A stretch of 64,000 nucleotides of DNA, taken from the NCBI GenBank assembly GCA_018820275.1, contig JAHJOO010000038.1, positions 62,001 through 126,000 on the forward strand, given 5' to 3'. The stretch comes from Alphaproteobacteria bacterium. GTDB taxonomy: Bacteria; Pseudomonadota; Alphaproteobacteria; Caulobacterales; Caulobacteraceae. The translations under genes were made by a program, and so were the position numbers. The notes under the pieces are model-generated. The model saw only the letters and a program-made list of their open reading frames with translations. It ran no database searches and was not told where the DNA came from. Numbering within the stretch: position 1 is the stretch's first letter; every line of letters begins with the position of its first letter. This document shows, piece by piece, positions 1 through 8,227 of this stretch.

Positions 1-1
1 T

Positions 2-286
2 CTGGACCTGCCGCCGCCGAACCCGACCCCGACGGAAGAGCCGGAAGAGCCGGTCTACATCACGATCCAGGAATCGGGCTCGCTGTTCATCGCCGACCAG
101 GCGACCACGCTGGAAACCCTGCCCGCCGACGTGTGCGCGGCCTTGGGCGGCGGCGAGTGCCGTGAAGAGCGCCTGTTCATCCGCGCCGACGCCGAAGTGA
201 AGTACAACGCCTTCATGGAAGTGATGAACACCCTGCAGGAGAACGGCTTCTTCAAGGTCGGCCTGCTGAACGAAGACATCACCTGA
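2..286 (+). CDS. exbD: ExbD/TolR-type biopolymer transport protein (3' part)
   Basis: The window opens inside this gene, so only about the last 94 codons are visible. A Pro/Glu-rich linker is followed by the periplasmic fold typical of ExbD/TolR: a short beta segment (VYITI), a middle region with two Cys (DVCAALGGGEC), then LFIRAD and a terminal helix-strand (NAFMEVMNTLQENGFFKVGLL). In this family the N-terminal helix uses the proton gradient together with ExbB to energise TonB. The membrane helix lies outside the window. A hairpin terminator follows at once, so this looks like the last gene of its operon. ExbD versus TolR cannot be settled from the C-terminus alone. Confidence 0.8.
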   Translation: MDLPPPNPTPTEEPEEPVYITIQESGSLFIADQATTLETLPADVCAALGGGECREERLFIRADAEVKYNAFMEVMNTLQENGFFKVGLLNEDIT

Positions 287-307
287 TTTCGGGCGAATGC
301 CTGGAGG

Positions 308-341
308 AAAGGGCCGCTTCCCGCACGGGGGCGGCCTTTTT
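308..341 (+). terminator. Rho-independent terminator after exbD
   Basis: An A-run and GGCCGC (312-317) pair with GCGGCC (331-336) and a five-T run (337-341). The loop is about 13 nt. It lies 22 nt after the exbD stop. Confidence 0.75.
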
Positions 342-358
342 CATGACCGGAGACCGGC

Positions 359-700
359 ATGACGGCCGATGAGATCGACGCCCTGGTCATGGCCCTGCCG
401 GGGGCGGAGCGAAGCACCGCCTACGGCGAGCCGTGCTGGCGGATCGCGGGAAAGTTCTTCGCCCGGCTGAGGGCCGAGGACGCCAGCCTGGCGCTGGATG
501 TCGGCGACCGGGAGCGACGCGACATGTTGGTGGAGATGGAGCCGGAAGTCTTCCACCTGACCGACCACTACCGGGCCTGGTCCTATGTGCTGATCCGGAT
601 CGCTGGCGTCGATCGCGCCTGGCTGGAGACCGAGCTGAAGGCGCGCTGGCGCAAGGTGGTGCCGGCGGCGCTGCGGAAGGCGCACCCGGGCTTGACCTGA
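359..700 (+). CDS. MmcQ/YjbR-like protein
   Basis: This 113-residue protein has the YjbR/MmcQ pattern: an N-terminal helix (DEIDALVMALPGAE), then a strand-rich core with a Y-G-E-P-x-W segment near residues 21-26, a K-F-F-A-R-L segment, and a C-terminal W-x-x-x-x-P-A-A-L helix. The fold resembles the double wing of CyaY and is often annotated as DNA-binding, but its biochemical role is not established. The ATG at 359 has GGAG seven bases upstream. It precedes a hydrolase gene by 45 bp on the same strand and may share its transcript. Confidence 0.8.
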   Translation: MTADEIDALVMALPGAERSTAYGEPCWRIAGKFFARLRAEDASLALDVGDRERRDMLVEMEPEVFHLTDHYRAWSYVLIRIAGVDRAWLETELKARWRKVVPAALRKAHPGLT

Positions 701-745
701 CGCGGCGTCATCCGGCCATAGTGCGTTTCCGAAAAGGACGGACCT

Positions 746-1621
746 ATGACCCCGGACCCGCGCGACCTGACCATTTCGGCCCGCGACGGCCACGCCCTGT
801 CGGCGCGGCTGTTCCCGGCCGGGGCACCGCGCGCGGCGGTGCTGATCAGCTCCGGCACCGGGTTTCCCAAGGGCTTCTACGAGCGGTTCGCGCGGCACAT
901 GCAGGCGCGGGGCCTGACGGCGCTGACCTATGACTTCCGCGGCATCGCCGGGTCGCGGCCCGACGACCTGGCGGCGATGGAGATGGACTATCCGGACTGG
1001 GGCCGGCTGGACATGCCGGCGGCGCTGGACGCCCTGGTCGCGGCGGCGCCCGGGCTGCCGATCGGGCACGTGGGGCACAGCGTGGGCGGTCATTTCGTGG
1101 GCTTCATGGACAATCACGACCGCATCCGACGCCACGCCTTCGTCTCGGTCGGCTCGGGCTACTGGGGCAAGCACCACCGCAGCTACAACCCGCTGGAGCT
1201 GTTCTTCTGGTTCGGATTCGGGCCCTGGAGTCTGGCGCGGCGCGGATATGTGAAGGGCGGCGGCCTGTGGGGCGGTACGGACCTGCCGCGCGGGGTCTGG
1301 GAGACCTGGCGGCGCTGGTGCCTGAACCCGCGGTACTTCGCCGACGAACTGGCCGACCGGCTGAGGCCGCACGACTTCGAGGGGGTGACGGCACCGATCC
1401 GCAGCTGGATTTTCACCGACGACCCGATCGCCAATCCGCGCACGGCACCCGACATGCTGGCGGTCTATCCGAATGCGCCGAGCGAGATGATCGTCCGCAG
1501 TCCGGCGGACCAGGGCGTCGGCCGCATCGGCCACGAGGGCGCCTTCCGGCGCGGCATGGAGCCGCTGTGGGACGAGATCGCCGACTGGCTGGTTGACCCG
1601 GCGGAGCCCGGCCCCACCTGA
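746..1621 (+). CDS. alpha/beta hydrolase (predicted esterase or serine hydrolase)
   Basis: The 291-residue protein has a canonical alpha/beta hydrolase layout. An early strand ends in an S-S-G-T-G-F-P-K-G oxyanion segment (about residues 35-43). The nucleophile elbow is G-H-S-V-G-G with Ser112. A late D-D-P-I segment and an R-I-G-H-E-G segment can supply the acidic residue and the catalytic His. It resembles the uncharacterised family of predicted hydrolases with a long cap between the nucleophile and the acid. There is no signal peptide, so it is probably cytoplasmic. The substrate is unknown. It sits in a short run of small metabolic genes. Confidence 0.82.
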   Translation: MTPDPRDLTISARDGHALSARLFPAGAPRAAVLISSGTGFPKGFYERFARHMQARGLTALTYDFRGIAGSRPDDLAAMEMDYPDWGRLDMPAALDALVAAAPGLPIGHVGHSVGGHFVGFMDNHDRIRRHAFVSVGSGYWGKHHRSYNPLELFFWFGFGPWSLARRGYVKGGGLWGGTDLPRGVWETWRRWCLNPRYFADELADRLRPHDFEGVTAPIRSWIFTDDPIANPRTAPDMLAVYPNAPSEMIVRSPADQGVGRIGHEGAFRRGMEPLWDEIADWLVDPAEPGPT

Positions 1622-1656
1622 GGCGTTCCGCCCGTTTCAGACTCCGGAGCCCGCCC

Positions 1657-2505
1657 ATGACCGACCAGCCGACCGTGACCGTCGACGGACACGCCATCCC
1701 CCTGCTGGGCTTCGGCACCTGGAACCTGGCGCCGGACGACGCGCGGCGGATGGTGCGCGAGGCGCTGCGCGTCGGCTACCGCCACATCGACACGGCCTGG
1801 ATCTATCACAACGAGGCGGCGGTCGGCGCGGGCATCCGGGACGCCATCGAGGCGGGGATCGTCGCGCGCGAGGACGTCTGGTTGACGACCAAGATCTGGG
1901 TGGTGAATTTTCACCGCGACGCCCTGCTGAAACAAGCAGAGGAGTCGGCCGCCAGCCTGGGCACGACGCCGGACCTGCTGTTGCTGCACTGGCCGAAGGC
2001 CGACCCGTCGTTCGAGGAGACGCTGGGGGCGCTGAACGCGGCGAAGGACCGCGGGCTGACGAAGGCCATCGGCCTGTCGAACTTCCCGTCGGCGGACTGG
2101 AAGCGGGCGCAGGCCGCATCGGAAGCGACGCTGGTCACCAACCAGGTCGAGTATCACCCCTATCTGAAGCTGAAGTCGCTTCTGGAAACGGCGCAGGCGC
2201 TCGGGTCGTCGATCACGGCCTGGTCGCCGCTGGCGCAGGGCAAGGTCGCGGACGACGCCACCCTGATTGAGATCGGACGCGCCCACGGCAAGACGGCGGC
2301 GCAGGTGACCCTGCGCTGGCTGATCCAGCAGGGAGTGATCGCCATCCCGCGCACCTCGAAGGAAAGCCGGGCGGCCGAGAGTTTCGACATCTTCGATTTC
2401 GCGCTGTCGGGAGAGGAGATGGACCGGATCCACGCCCTGGCGCGGCCGGACGGCCGGCTGGGCGACTGGCTGGACGACGCCTTCCAATGGGATCAGGAAT
2501 GGTGA
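1657..2505 (+). CDS. aldo/keto reductase
   Basis: An NADPH-dependent aldo/keto reductase of the prokaryotic AKR5-like type (2,5-diketo-gluconate reductase family), 282 residues. The catalytic tetrad is visible as Asp45, Tyr50, Lys79 and His111 in the motifs GYRHIDTAWIY, TTKIW and LLLHWP. The coenzyme-binding region near the C-terminus has I-P-R-T-S-K. These enzymes reduce aldehydes, ketones or sugars in the cytoplasm; the substrate is not deducible here. The start ATG at 1657 lies 36 bp after the preceding hydrolase and follows a GGAG (1645-1648). Confidence 0.9.
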   Translation: MTDQPTVTVDGHAIPLLGFGTWNLAPDDARRMVREALRVGYRHIDTAWIYHNEAAVGAGIRDAIEAGIVAREDVWLTTKIWVVNFHRDALLKQAEESAASLGTTPDLLLLHWPKADPSFEETLGALNAAKDRGLTKAIGLSNFPSADWKRAQAASEATLVTNQVEYHPYLKLKSLLETAQALGSSITAWSPLAQGKVADDATLIEIGRAHGKTAAQVTLRWLIQQGVIAIPRTSKESRAAESFDIFDFALSGEEMDRIHALARPDGRLGDWLDDAFQWDQEW

Positions 2506-2553
2506 CCGGCTGATCGCGCGCAGACGCGGCCGCCCAAGGGACAGGAGCCGCCG

Positions 2554-2802
2554 ATGGGCCAGGTGCTGGGATTTCCCGGGATCAATCCGGACGACGCCGC
2601 CATGGGCGCCCGGCTGAGACGCTGGCGCGAGGCGCGCGGCATGGCGGTCGAGGACCTGGCCCGGCTGATGGACCTGACGCCGGAGGAGGAGCGGCGCGTG
2701 GAGGCGGGCCGGGTGCGTCTGAACAGCGTCAAACAGGGTGCGGCGACGCGCGCCCTGCGGCTGCCCCTCTGGGCGCTGGCGTCGGACAGGCCGGCGCATT
2801 AA
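2554..2802 (+). CDS. small helix-turn-helix protein
   Basis: The 82-residue protein has a single XRE-like helix-turn-helix (residues about 17-53: [20 protein letters not shown] followed by [11 protein letters not shown]), then a short basic tail. It lacks any partner domain, so it could be a small DNA-binding regulator. The fifth-helix region is less typical than in phage repressors. A GGAG lies just upstream of the ATG. The gene ends 10 bp before ubiD, so it is probably cotranscribed with it. Confidence 0.7.
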   Translation: MGQVLGFPGINPDDAAMGARLRRWREARGMAVEDLARLMDLTPEEERRVEAGRVRLNSVKQGAATRALRLPLWALASDRPAH

Positions 2803-2812
2803 GCCTCGGCCC

Positions 2813-4342
2813 ATGGCCTACAAGTCCCTGCGCGACTTCATCGACATGCTGGAAGCCGAGGGCGAGCTGGTGCGCGTCCGCGAACCGGTCTCGACCCATC
2901 TGGAGATGACCGAGATCCAGACCCGGCTGCTGCGCAACGGCGGGCCGGCGGTGATCTTCGAAAAGCCGGTGATGCCGGACGGATCGATCAGCCCCATCCC
3001 CTGCCTGGCCAATCTGTTCGGCACGGTGAAGCGGGTGGCCATGGGGGTGACGCTGGAGAAGAAGCGCCGGACCACGCCCGAGGAGCTGCGCGAGGTCGGC
3101 GAGCTGCTGGCCTTCCTGCGCAATCCGACGCCGCCCCGGGGTCTGGGCGACGCCATGGAGATGCTGCCGCTGATTCAGACGGTCATGGCGATGCGGCCCA
3201 GGGTCGTGAAGTCCGCGCCGGTGCAGCAGGTGGTGTTGAAGGGCGAGCAGATCGACCTGACCCGCCTGCCGATCCAGGGCTGCTGGCCGGGTGAGCCGGC
3301 GCCGCTGATCACCTGGGGCCTGGTCGTCACCAAAGGGCCGGGCGAGGCGCGGGAGGACGACTTCAACCTGGGCATCTACCGGATGCAGGTGCTCGGCAAG
3401 GACCGGGCGATCATGCGCTGGCTGGCCCACCGCGGCGGGGCCCAGCACTACGCGCGGCACAAGAAGGCCGGGAAGCGCGAGCCCCTGCCCGCCGCCATCG
3501 TTCTGGGGGCCGATCCGGGCACCATTCTGGCGGCGGTGACGCCGGTGCCGGACACCCTGTCGGAGTACCAGTTCGCGGGCCTGATGCGCGGCGCCAAGGC
3601 CGAGCTGGTGCCCTGCAAGACCGTTCCGCTGATGGTGCCCGCCCAAGCCGAGATCGTGCTGGAGGGCCACGTCCTGCTCGACGAGCATGCGCCGGAGGGG
3701 CCGTACGGCGACCACACGGGCTACTACAACTCGGTCGAGACCTTCCCGGTGTTCCAGGTGACGGCGATCACCATGCGCCGCGACCCGATCTATCTGACCA
3801 CCTTCACCGGGCGTCCGCCGGACGAGCCGAGCGTGCTGGGCGAGGCGCTGAACGAGGTCTTCATCCCCCTGCTGCAGCAGCAGTTTCCCGAGATCGTCGA
3901 CTTCTGGCTGCCGCCCGAGGGGTGCAGCTACCGCATCGCCGTGGTGTCGATGAAGAAGGCCTATCCGGGCCACGCCAAGCGCGTGATGCTGGGCGTCTGG
4001 AGCTATCTGCGCCAGTTCATGTACACCAAATGGGTCATCGTCGTGGACCACGACATCGACGCCCGCGACTGGAAACAGGTGATGTGGGCCATGGCCACCA
4101 AGATGGACCCGGCCCGCGACATCACCCTGATCGAGAACACCCCGATCGATTATCTGGACTTCGCCAGCCCGGAGAGCGGTCTGGGGTCCAAGATCGGCCT
4201 GGACGCCACCGACAAGTGGGAGCCCGAGACGCACCGCGAATGGGGCCAGGAGATCCGCATGGACGACGCGGTCGTCGAGCGCGTCAACGAGATCTGGGAC
4301 CGGCTGGGGCTACCGGGTGAAGGAACGCCGATCTGGAAGTGA
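2813..4342 (+). CDS. ubiD: UbiD family decarboxylase (4-hydroxy-3-polyprenylbenzoate decarboxylase)
   Basis: At 509 residues it matches the usual UbiD length of about 500. UbiD decarboxylates 3-polyprenyl-4-hydroxybenzoate in ubiquinone synthesis, using prenylated FMN made by UbiX. Visible marks are the prFMN/metal-binding N-x-G-I-Y-R-M-Q motif (185-192), the R-W-L-A-H-R-G-G segment (about 202-209), and the acidic [11 protein letters not shown] active-site loop. The frame is open 25 codons further upstream, but those codons overlap the HTH gene; the ATG at 2813 gives the family's normal N-terminus ([10 protein letters not shown]). No ubiX is in the window. A COQ9 gene lies about 20 kb away. 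Confidence 0.93.
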   Translation: MAYKSLRDFIDMLEAEGELVRVREPVSTHLEMTEIQTRLLRNGGPAVIFEKPVMPDGSISPIPCLANLFGTVKRVAMGVTLEKKRRTTPEELREVGELLAFLRNPTPPRGLGDAMEMLPLIQTVMAMRPRVVKSAPVQQVVLKGEQIDLTRLPIQGCWPGEPAPLITWGLVVTKGPGEAREDDFNLGIYRMQVLGKDRAIMRWLAHRGGAQHYARHKKAGKREPLPAAIVLGADPGTILAAVTPVPDTLSEYQFAGLMRGAKAELVPCKTVPLMVPAQAEIVLEGHVLLDEHAPEGPYGDHTGYYNSVETFPVFQVTAITMRRDPIYLTTFTGRPPDEPSVLGEALNEVFIPLLQQQFPEIVDFWLPPEGCSYRIAVVSMKKAYPGHAKRVMLGVWSYLRQFMYTKWVIVVDHDIDARDWKQVMWAMATKMDPARDITLIENTPIDYLDFASPESGLGSKIGLDATDKWEPETHREWGQEIRMDDAVVERVNEIWDRLGLPGEGTPIWK

Positions 4343-4354
4343 GACGACGCCCAT

Positions 4355-4373
4355 GTTATAACTTCGTTCTAAC
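4355..4373 (+). promoter_or_regulatory. operator-like repeat upstream of mazE
   Basis: GTTATAAC, a 3-bp spacer and GTTCTAAC form a near-palindromic double half-site immediately upstream of the mazE ribosome site. It is strikingly AT-rich against the GC-rich background. MazE-type antitoxins commonly repress their own operon through such repeats, so autoregulation is an inference from position and symmetry. Confidence 0.5.
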
Positions 4374-4383
4374 GGAGACGACC

Positions 4384-4662
4384 ATGGGCTCGGCCATCAG
4401 GAAAATCGGCAATTCCGCAGGCGTGATCCTGCCCAAGCCGGTGCTGGAGGCGCTGGGCGCCAAGCTGGGCGACGTGGTCGAGTTCGTGACCGAGGGGTCG
4501 GTCGTCAGGATTGCGACAGTGAAGCGCGACCCGCGCGATGGATGGGAAGAAGACTCCCGCAAGCTGGGCCGCCTGGGCGTTTCGGACGAAACCCGGGAGT
4601 GGCTGGAAGCGCCGCTCAATGCGGAAGCCGACGCCGAGTGGGCATGGGATGGCGAATGGTGA
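4384..4662 (+). CDS. mazE: MazE/AbrB-type antitoxin
   Basis: The 92-residue protein starts with the AbrB/SpoVT swapped-hairpin fold: I-R-K-I-G-N-S-A-G-V-I-L-P-K (about 5-18), followed by L-G-A-K-L-G-D-V-V-E-F. This part binds DNA in the family. The acidic, Trp-rich tail (about 50-92) is suited to wrapping and blocking the toxin. The ATG at 4384 was chosen because GGAG lies 6 bases upstream and the family motif starts directly after it; an upstream GTG at 4339 would run through the operator. The gene overlaps the toxin start by 7 bases, which indicates translational coupling. Confidence 0.88.
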   Translation: MGSAIRKIGNSAGVILPKPVLEALGAKLGDVVEFVTEGSVVRIATVKRDPRDGWEEDSRKLGRLGVSDETREWLEAPLNAEADAEWAWDGEW

Positions 4663-4982
4663 GGCCCGCGCGCGGCGAGGTCTGGCTGACGCGGCTGGAT
4701 CCCACCGAGGGCAGCGAAATCCGCAAGACCCGTCCCTGCGTGATCGTGTCTCCCGAGCGCCTTAGCCATCACGACATCTACATGATCGCGCCGCTCAGCA
4801 GCGGCGACGCCAAGGCGCGATTTCGGGTCGAGACGGTGTTCCAGGGCCGGGCGGGACGCGTCCTGCCCGACCAGTTGCGCACGGTGTCGCGTGGACGTCT
4901 GCTCCAACGGCTTGGCGTTCTCGACGTCGGCGACTTCGACCAGGTGCTGGGCATACTGAGGCTGATGTTCGAGCCGGACTAG
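4656..4982 (+). CDS. mazF: MazF/PemK-family endoribonuclease toxin
   Basis: The 108-residue protein is the toxin partner of the preceding antitoxin. MazF enzymes cleave mRNA at short sequences. Family signs are R-G-E-V-W-L-T at the N-terminus, the K-T-R-P-C-V-I-V-S loop (24-32), a basic L-P-D-Q-L-R-T-V-S-R-G-R-L region that supplies catalytic and RNA-contacting residues, and a C-terminal helix. The ATG at 4656 is out of frame within the last mazE codons; the longer frame upstream is antitoxin sequence read in another frame. The pair appears intact, with no frameshift. Confidence 0.9.
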   Translation: MVRPARGEVWLTRLDPTEGSEIRKTRPCVIVSPERLSHHDIYMIAPLSSGDAKARFRVETVFQGRAGRVLPDQLRTVSRGRLLQRLGVLDVGDFDQVLGILRLMFEPD

Positions 4983-5018
4983 GGAGGGCTCCGGACAGGC
5001 GGCGGGATGCCCGGGCCG

Positions 5019-6254
5019 TCAGGCCCTGGCGCCATATGTCAGCCGTCGCCAAAGCGCCTCCAGCGGCCCCTGGCCGAACAGACGCAGCCACACGGCAGAC
5101 AACACGATCTGGCCCGCGAACAGCGCGAGGCCAAGGCCGACGAACTGGAGCGGCGCCATATGTCCGATCCAGCCGAGGCCGATGCCGAAGAAGACGGCGG
5201 TGCCCAGAACCGACTGCATCACATAGTTGGTCAGCGCCATCCGGCCCGGCGCGGAGAAGACGCCCAGCACGGGCTTTGCTTTGGGCCAGGCCAGCAGGAA
5301 GCCGGCGCCGTAGGCGAGCGCCAGCGGAATGACGCCGAGCGCATAGCCCGCGTCCTGAAGGACGCCGTTGAGGTCGCTGCCGTCCATGGTGGCCATGCCG
5401 AAGACGTAGAGGGCGTTGCCGGGAATGCCGAAGACGAGGCCGAAGATCAGAACCGGTTTCAGCAGCTTGCGGTCGGTCAGCAGCGTGCCGGCCACCAGAC
5501 GGCGCCCGGCAATCAGGCCCAGCATCATCAGGGCCAGAACCTTGAACGGACGACCGCTCTCCAGCAGCGAGCCGAAGCGCCAGATCGCGCCCTGGAACTG
5601 GTAGAGGAAGAAGCTGGGCCAGCTTGGGTCACGTATGATGCCGATGAACTCGGGAAAGGCCGCGGGATCGACCATGCTGCGCGTGCCCGTGGCGTTCGCG
5701 AAGGCGGTCACGGCGGAATAGACGCCGAGGTCCAGCGGCACGCCCGAGGCGCGCAGCGCCGCCTTCAGCGGCACGACCAGCAGGATCAGGACCACCGCCG
5801 TGACCAGCAGACGCCGGTCGCTCCAGCCGCGCAGGAACACCAGCAGGAAGCCGAGCAGGGCGTACAGCGTCAGGATGTCGCCGAACCAGATGAAGACCAG
5901 ATGGATCAGGCCGAAGGCCAGAAGCACGGACAGGCGCCGCCGGAAGATCGCCACCCCCGGCGCGCCGCGCCCGTCGAGCCGCGCCAGCATGATGGCGAAA
6001 CTTGCCCCGAACAGCAGGGAGAACAGGCTGTAGAATTTGCCGTCGATCAAGCCGACGAAGGCGACCGCGGAGACGATGTCCTGAACCGGACCGGCGAGGG
6101 CCACCCGCTGGGGCGCGTCCATCAGGAACCAGCCCGAGAAGCTGGTGAACAGATTGGCGACGAAGACGCCCAGCAGGGCGAAGCCGCGCAGGGCGTCCAC
6201 CGCGGTGATCCGCTCCGCCGCCGCGCTCGGCACCGCCCTGTCGTCGTCGTGCAT
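5019..6254 (-). CDS. DUF418 family membrane protein
   Basis: A polytopic inner-membrane protein of 411 residues. It opens with the family hallmark R-I-T-A-V-D-A-L-R-G-F-A-L-L-G-V-F-V-A-N, resembling the acyltransferase-3 like start of DUF418 proteins. About ten hydrophobic segments follow, with the typical F-Y-S-L-F-S-L-L-F-G motif after the second helix and a late A-L-T-N-Y segment in the C-terminal DUF418 core. The ATG at 6254 has a G-run upstream and removes 31 atypical codons from the open frame. The function of DUF418 is unknown. It is divergent from the MSAFEFFF cluster and converges on mazF. Confidence 0.85.
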   Translation of the reverse strand: MHDDDRAVPSAAAERITAVDALRGFALLGVFVANLFTSFSGWFLMDAPQRVALAGPVQDIVSAVAFVGLIDGKFYSLFSLLFGASFAIMLARLDGRGAPGVAIFRRRLSVLLAFGLIHLVFIWFGDILTLYALLGFLLVFLRGWSDRRLLVTAVVLILLVVPLKAALRASGVPLDLGVYSAVTAFANATGTRSMVDPAAFPEFIGIIRDPSWPSFFLYQFQGAIWRFGSLLESGRPFKVLALMMLGLIAGRRLVAGTLLTDRKLLKPVLIFGLVFGIPGNALYVFGMATMDGSDLNGVLQDAGYALGVIPLALAYGAGFLLAWPKAKPVLGVFSAPGRMALTNYVMQSVLGTAVFFGIGLGWIGHMAPLQFVGLGLALFAGQIVLSAVWLRLFGQGPLEALWRRLTYGARA

Positions 6255-6382
6255 GATCCAGCCCCCCGATCCTGCATAGACGGGTAGCGACGTTCGGCCA
6301 ATGGCGCGGTGCGAAACTTGCCGCGTGACGGAGCGCCGATCGCGCAATAGGCTGATTTTTCACCGATCGCCGGGGGGGGCGG

Positions 6383-6430
6383 ATGAGCGCGTTCGACGTC
6401 CTGCTCGACCTTCGCGGCCCGCGGCCATGA
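6383..6430 (+). CDS. 15-codon mini-ORF, possible leader peptide
   Basis: ATG at 6383 follows a very G-rich ribosome site (GGGGGGGGCGG). It encodes MSAFDVLLDLRGPRP and stops at 6428-6430, overlapping the ATG of the next gene as ATGA. Its first 14 bases repeat the start of the downstream gene. It could be a coupling leader, or the scar of a further truncated copy of the family. Translation is not proven. Confidence 0.45.
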   Translation: MSAFDVLLDLRGPRP

Positions 6431-6987
6431 GCGCGTTCGAGTTCTTCTTCGGCTTCTACGGCCTGATCCTGGGCCTGTCCGTGGTGGAGATCATCGGCGG
6501 GTTCGCGCGGGCGCTGCGGGCGCGCAAGCGCATCCGGCTCGGCTACTGCACGCCTTTGCTGGCGCTGTTCCTGCTGCTCGACCTCATCAGTTTCTGGACG
6601 GGCAGCTGGACGCGCTTTCAGAACGTCGAGATCAGCCCCGGCCTGCTCGTCACCGCCCTGGCGATCGCCGGGCTCTACTATCTGGCGGCCTCGCTGGTCT
6701 TTCCCGACTTCCAGGAGTGGGAGACGACCGACGACTTCTATGACGGCCACAAGGTGTGGGTGCTGCTGGGCAGCTTCGTCGCCAACCTGCTGGCCTTCAC
6801 CACCCTGCCGCTGGTGGCCGGGGATGCTGGCTTCGTGGTGGCCTTCTGGACCGACCCGAGCATGTGGATGTTCCTCGGGCCGCTCTTTGCGATGATGCTG
6901 GGCGTCGCCCTGATCCGCGACCGCCGGATCAACGTCGTCCTGCTCGCGCTCATCTGCCTGATGTACGCCGTGGACACCTTCATATGA
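6427..6987 (+). CDS. MSAFEFFF-family membrane protein, copy 1
   Basis: I do not recognise a named family. The 186-residue protein has about five or six hydrophobic segments. The first 57 residues are co-linear with the next two genes: MSAFEFFF start, Glu21 inside the first membrane helix, a basic loop (RARKRIR), and Asp52 in the second helix followed by SFW. A cytoplasm-type loop carries D-D-F-Y-D-G-H-K, and R-D-R-R stands before the last helix. Membrane-embedded Glu and Asp are unusual and could matter for ion or proton movement, but that is inference. The start overlaps the mini-ORF stop, and the stop overlaps the next gene by ATGA. Confidence 0.75.
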   Translation: MSAFEFFFGFYGLILGLSVVEIIGGFARALRARKRIRLGYCTPLLALFLLLDLISFWTGSWTRFQNVEISPGLLVTALAIAGLYYLAASLVFPDFQEWETTDDFYDGHKVWVLLGSFVANLLAFTTLPLVAGDAGFVVAFWTDPSMWMFLGPLFAMMLGVALIRDRRINVVLLALICLMYAVDTFI

Positions 6988-7607
6988 GCGCCTTCGAGTT
7001 CTTCTTCAGCTTCTACGGCCTGCTGCTCGGCCTGTCGGTGGCCGAGCTGGTGGGAGGGTTAGCCCGACTGCTGCACGAGCGGCATCGGGTGCGTTTCGTG
7101 TGGCTGACGCCTCTGCTGGCGCTGTTCGTGGCAGCGGATCTGGCGACGTTCTGGAACCAGGCGTGGCGATTCTTTCGCGGGGCGCCGTTCAATCCGGCCC
7201 TGCTGTTGATCGGCCTGGTCATCGCCGCGACCTTCTATGTGGCGGCCAGCATCACCTTCCCGCGCGTGACCGCCGAAGGGGTCGAGACCCGCGTTGATCT
7301 GGACGACCACTTCTGGACGCACCGGCGGGTGGTGTTCGGCTGCGTGCTGGCCGCCAACGCCATGGTGTGGGCGCTGTTGGGCCTGCTGGCGCTGGCGGAC
7401 CCGGTCTGGGCCGCCTTCTGGACGCCGCGGCTGCTGTTCGGGGTCGCCCTGTTCGCCGCCTGCACGGCGACGGCCGCCTTCGCGCCCTCGCGGCCGGTGG
7501 TCGTCGGTGCCCTGCTGATCGTGCTGGCCTACACCCTGTGGAACATGGTCCGGGCCGGCGCGATCCTGATCGCCGACGGGGTTTGGCTGCCGGCGACGGG
7601 GGGCTGA
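6984..7607 (+). CDS. MSAFEFFF-family membrane protein, copy 2
   Basis: This is the middle paralogue, 207 residues, the most divergent and longest of the three. It keeps the MSAFEFFF start, Glu21, the basic loop (HERHRVR), T-P-L-L-A-L-F and Asp52 with T-F-W. In place of the Asp-Phe-Tyr-x-x-His loop it has D-D-H-F-W-T-H-R-R, so the acidic residue, an aromatic and a His are kept. A C-terminal extension (about 20 residues, ending PATGG) is absent from the others. ATGA overlaps at its start indicate translational coupling. Function unknown. Confidence 0.75.
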   Translation: MSAFEFFFSFYGLLLGLSVAELVGGLARLLHERHRVRFVWLTPLLALFVAADLATFWNQAWRFFRGAPFNPALLLIGLVIAATFYVAASITFPRVTAEGVETRVDLDDHFWTHRRVVFGCVLAANAMVWALLGLLALADPVWAAFWTPRLLFGVALFAACTATAAFAPSRPVVVGALLIVLAYTLWNMVRAGAILIADGVWLPATGG

Positions 7608-7609
7608 GG

Positions 7610-8179
7610 GTGAGCGCGTTCGAGTTCTTCTTCGGCTTCTATGGCCTGATCCTGGGCCTGTCTGTGGTGGAGGTCATCACCGGCCTCGTCCGGGTGTTCA
7701 AGCGGCGCCAGCGTGTGCGCATCGGCTGGCTGACGCCGATGCTGGCGCTGTTCGTCCTGCTGGACATCTCCAGCTTCTGGATTGTGGCCTGGGGGGCCAT
7801 GCAGACGCTGGAGGTCAGATATGGCCTGCTGGTGATCGGCCTCGCCATCGCGGGACTTTACTCCGCCGCCGCCTCCTTGGTGACGCCGGACGATCTTGAG
7901 GCCTGGCCCGACTTCGACGCCTTCTATGACGCGCACAAGCGGTATGTGGCGGGCGGGCTGGCGATCACCAATCTGTTGGCGTTCGAAGTCGTGCCGTTGC
8001 TGACCACCGATCGGCTGACCGACGTGGTCGCGGCACGGCTCTCGCCCGACCAACTGGCTTGGACCGTCCCCTATTTCGGCCTGCTGCTCGCGATCGGTCT
8101 GGTGCGCGACCGGCGAGCAAATATGGCGTTCCTGGCCTTGCTGATCGGCTTCTACCTCCTGCAGACGTTCGGCCTCTGA
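7610..8179 (+). CDS. MSAFEFFF-family membrane protein, copy 3
   Basis: The third paralogue, 189 residues, closest to copy 1 (the same G-F-Y-G-L-I-L-G-L-S-V-V-E segment, D-A-F-Y-D-A-H-K loop and V-R-D-R-R before the last helix). The start is GTG at 7610, two bases after the copy 2 stop; it aligns residue for residue with the ATG starts of the other copies (Glu21, Asp52). The three genes form one tight operon. Predicted role: integral inner-membrane proteins that may form a hetero-oligomer. Function unknown. Confidence 0.75.
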   Translation: MSAFEFFFGFYGLILGLSVVEVITGLVRVFKRRQRVRIGWLTPMLALFVLLDISSFWIVAWGAMQTLEVRYGLLVIGLAIAGLYSAAASLVTPDDLEAWPDFDAFYDAHKRYVAGGLAITNLLAFEVVPLLTTDRLTDVVAARLSPDQLAWTVPYFGLLLAIGLVRDRRANMAFLALLIGFYLLQTFGL

Positions 8180-8227
8180 CCACTCGGGCCTTGCCGTCCG
8201 GGCCCATCCACGCGAGACCTTCGCCCC

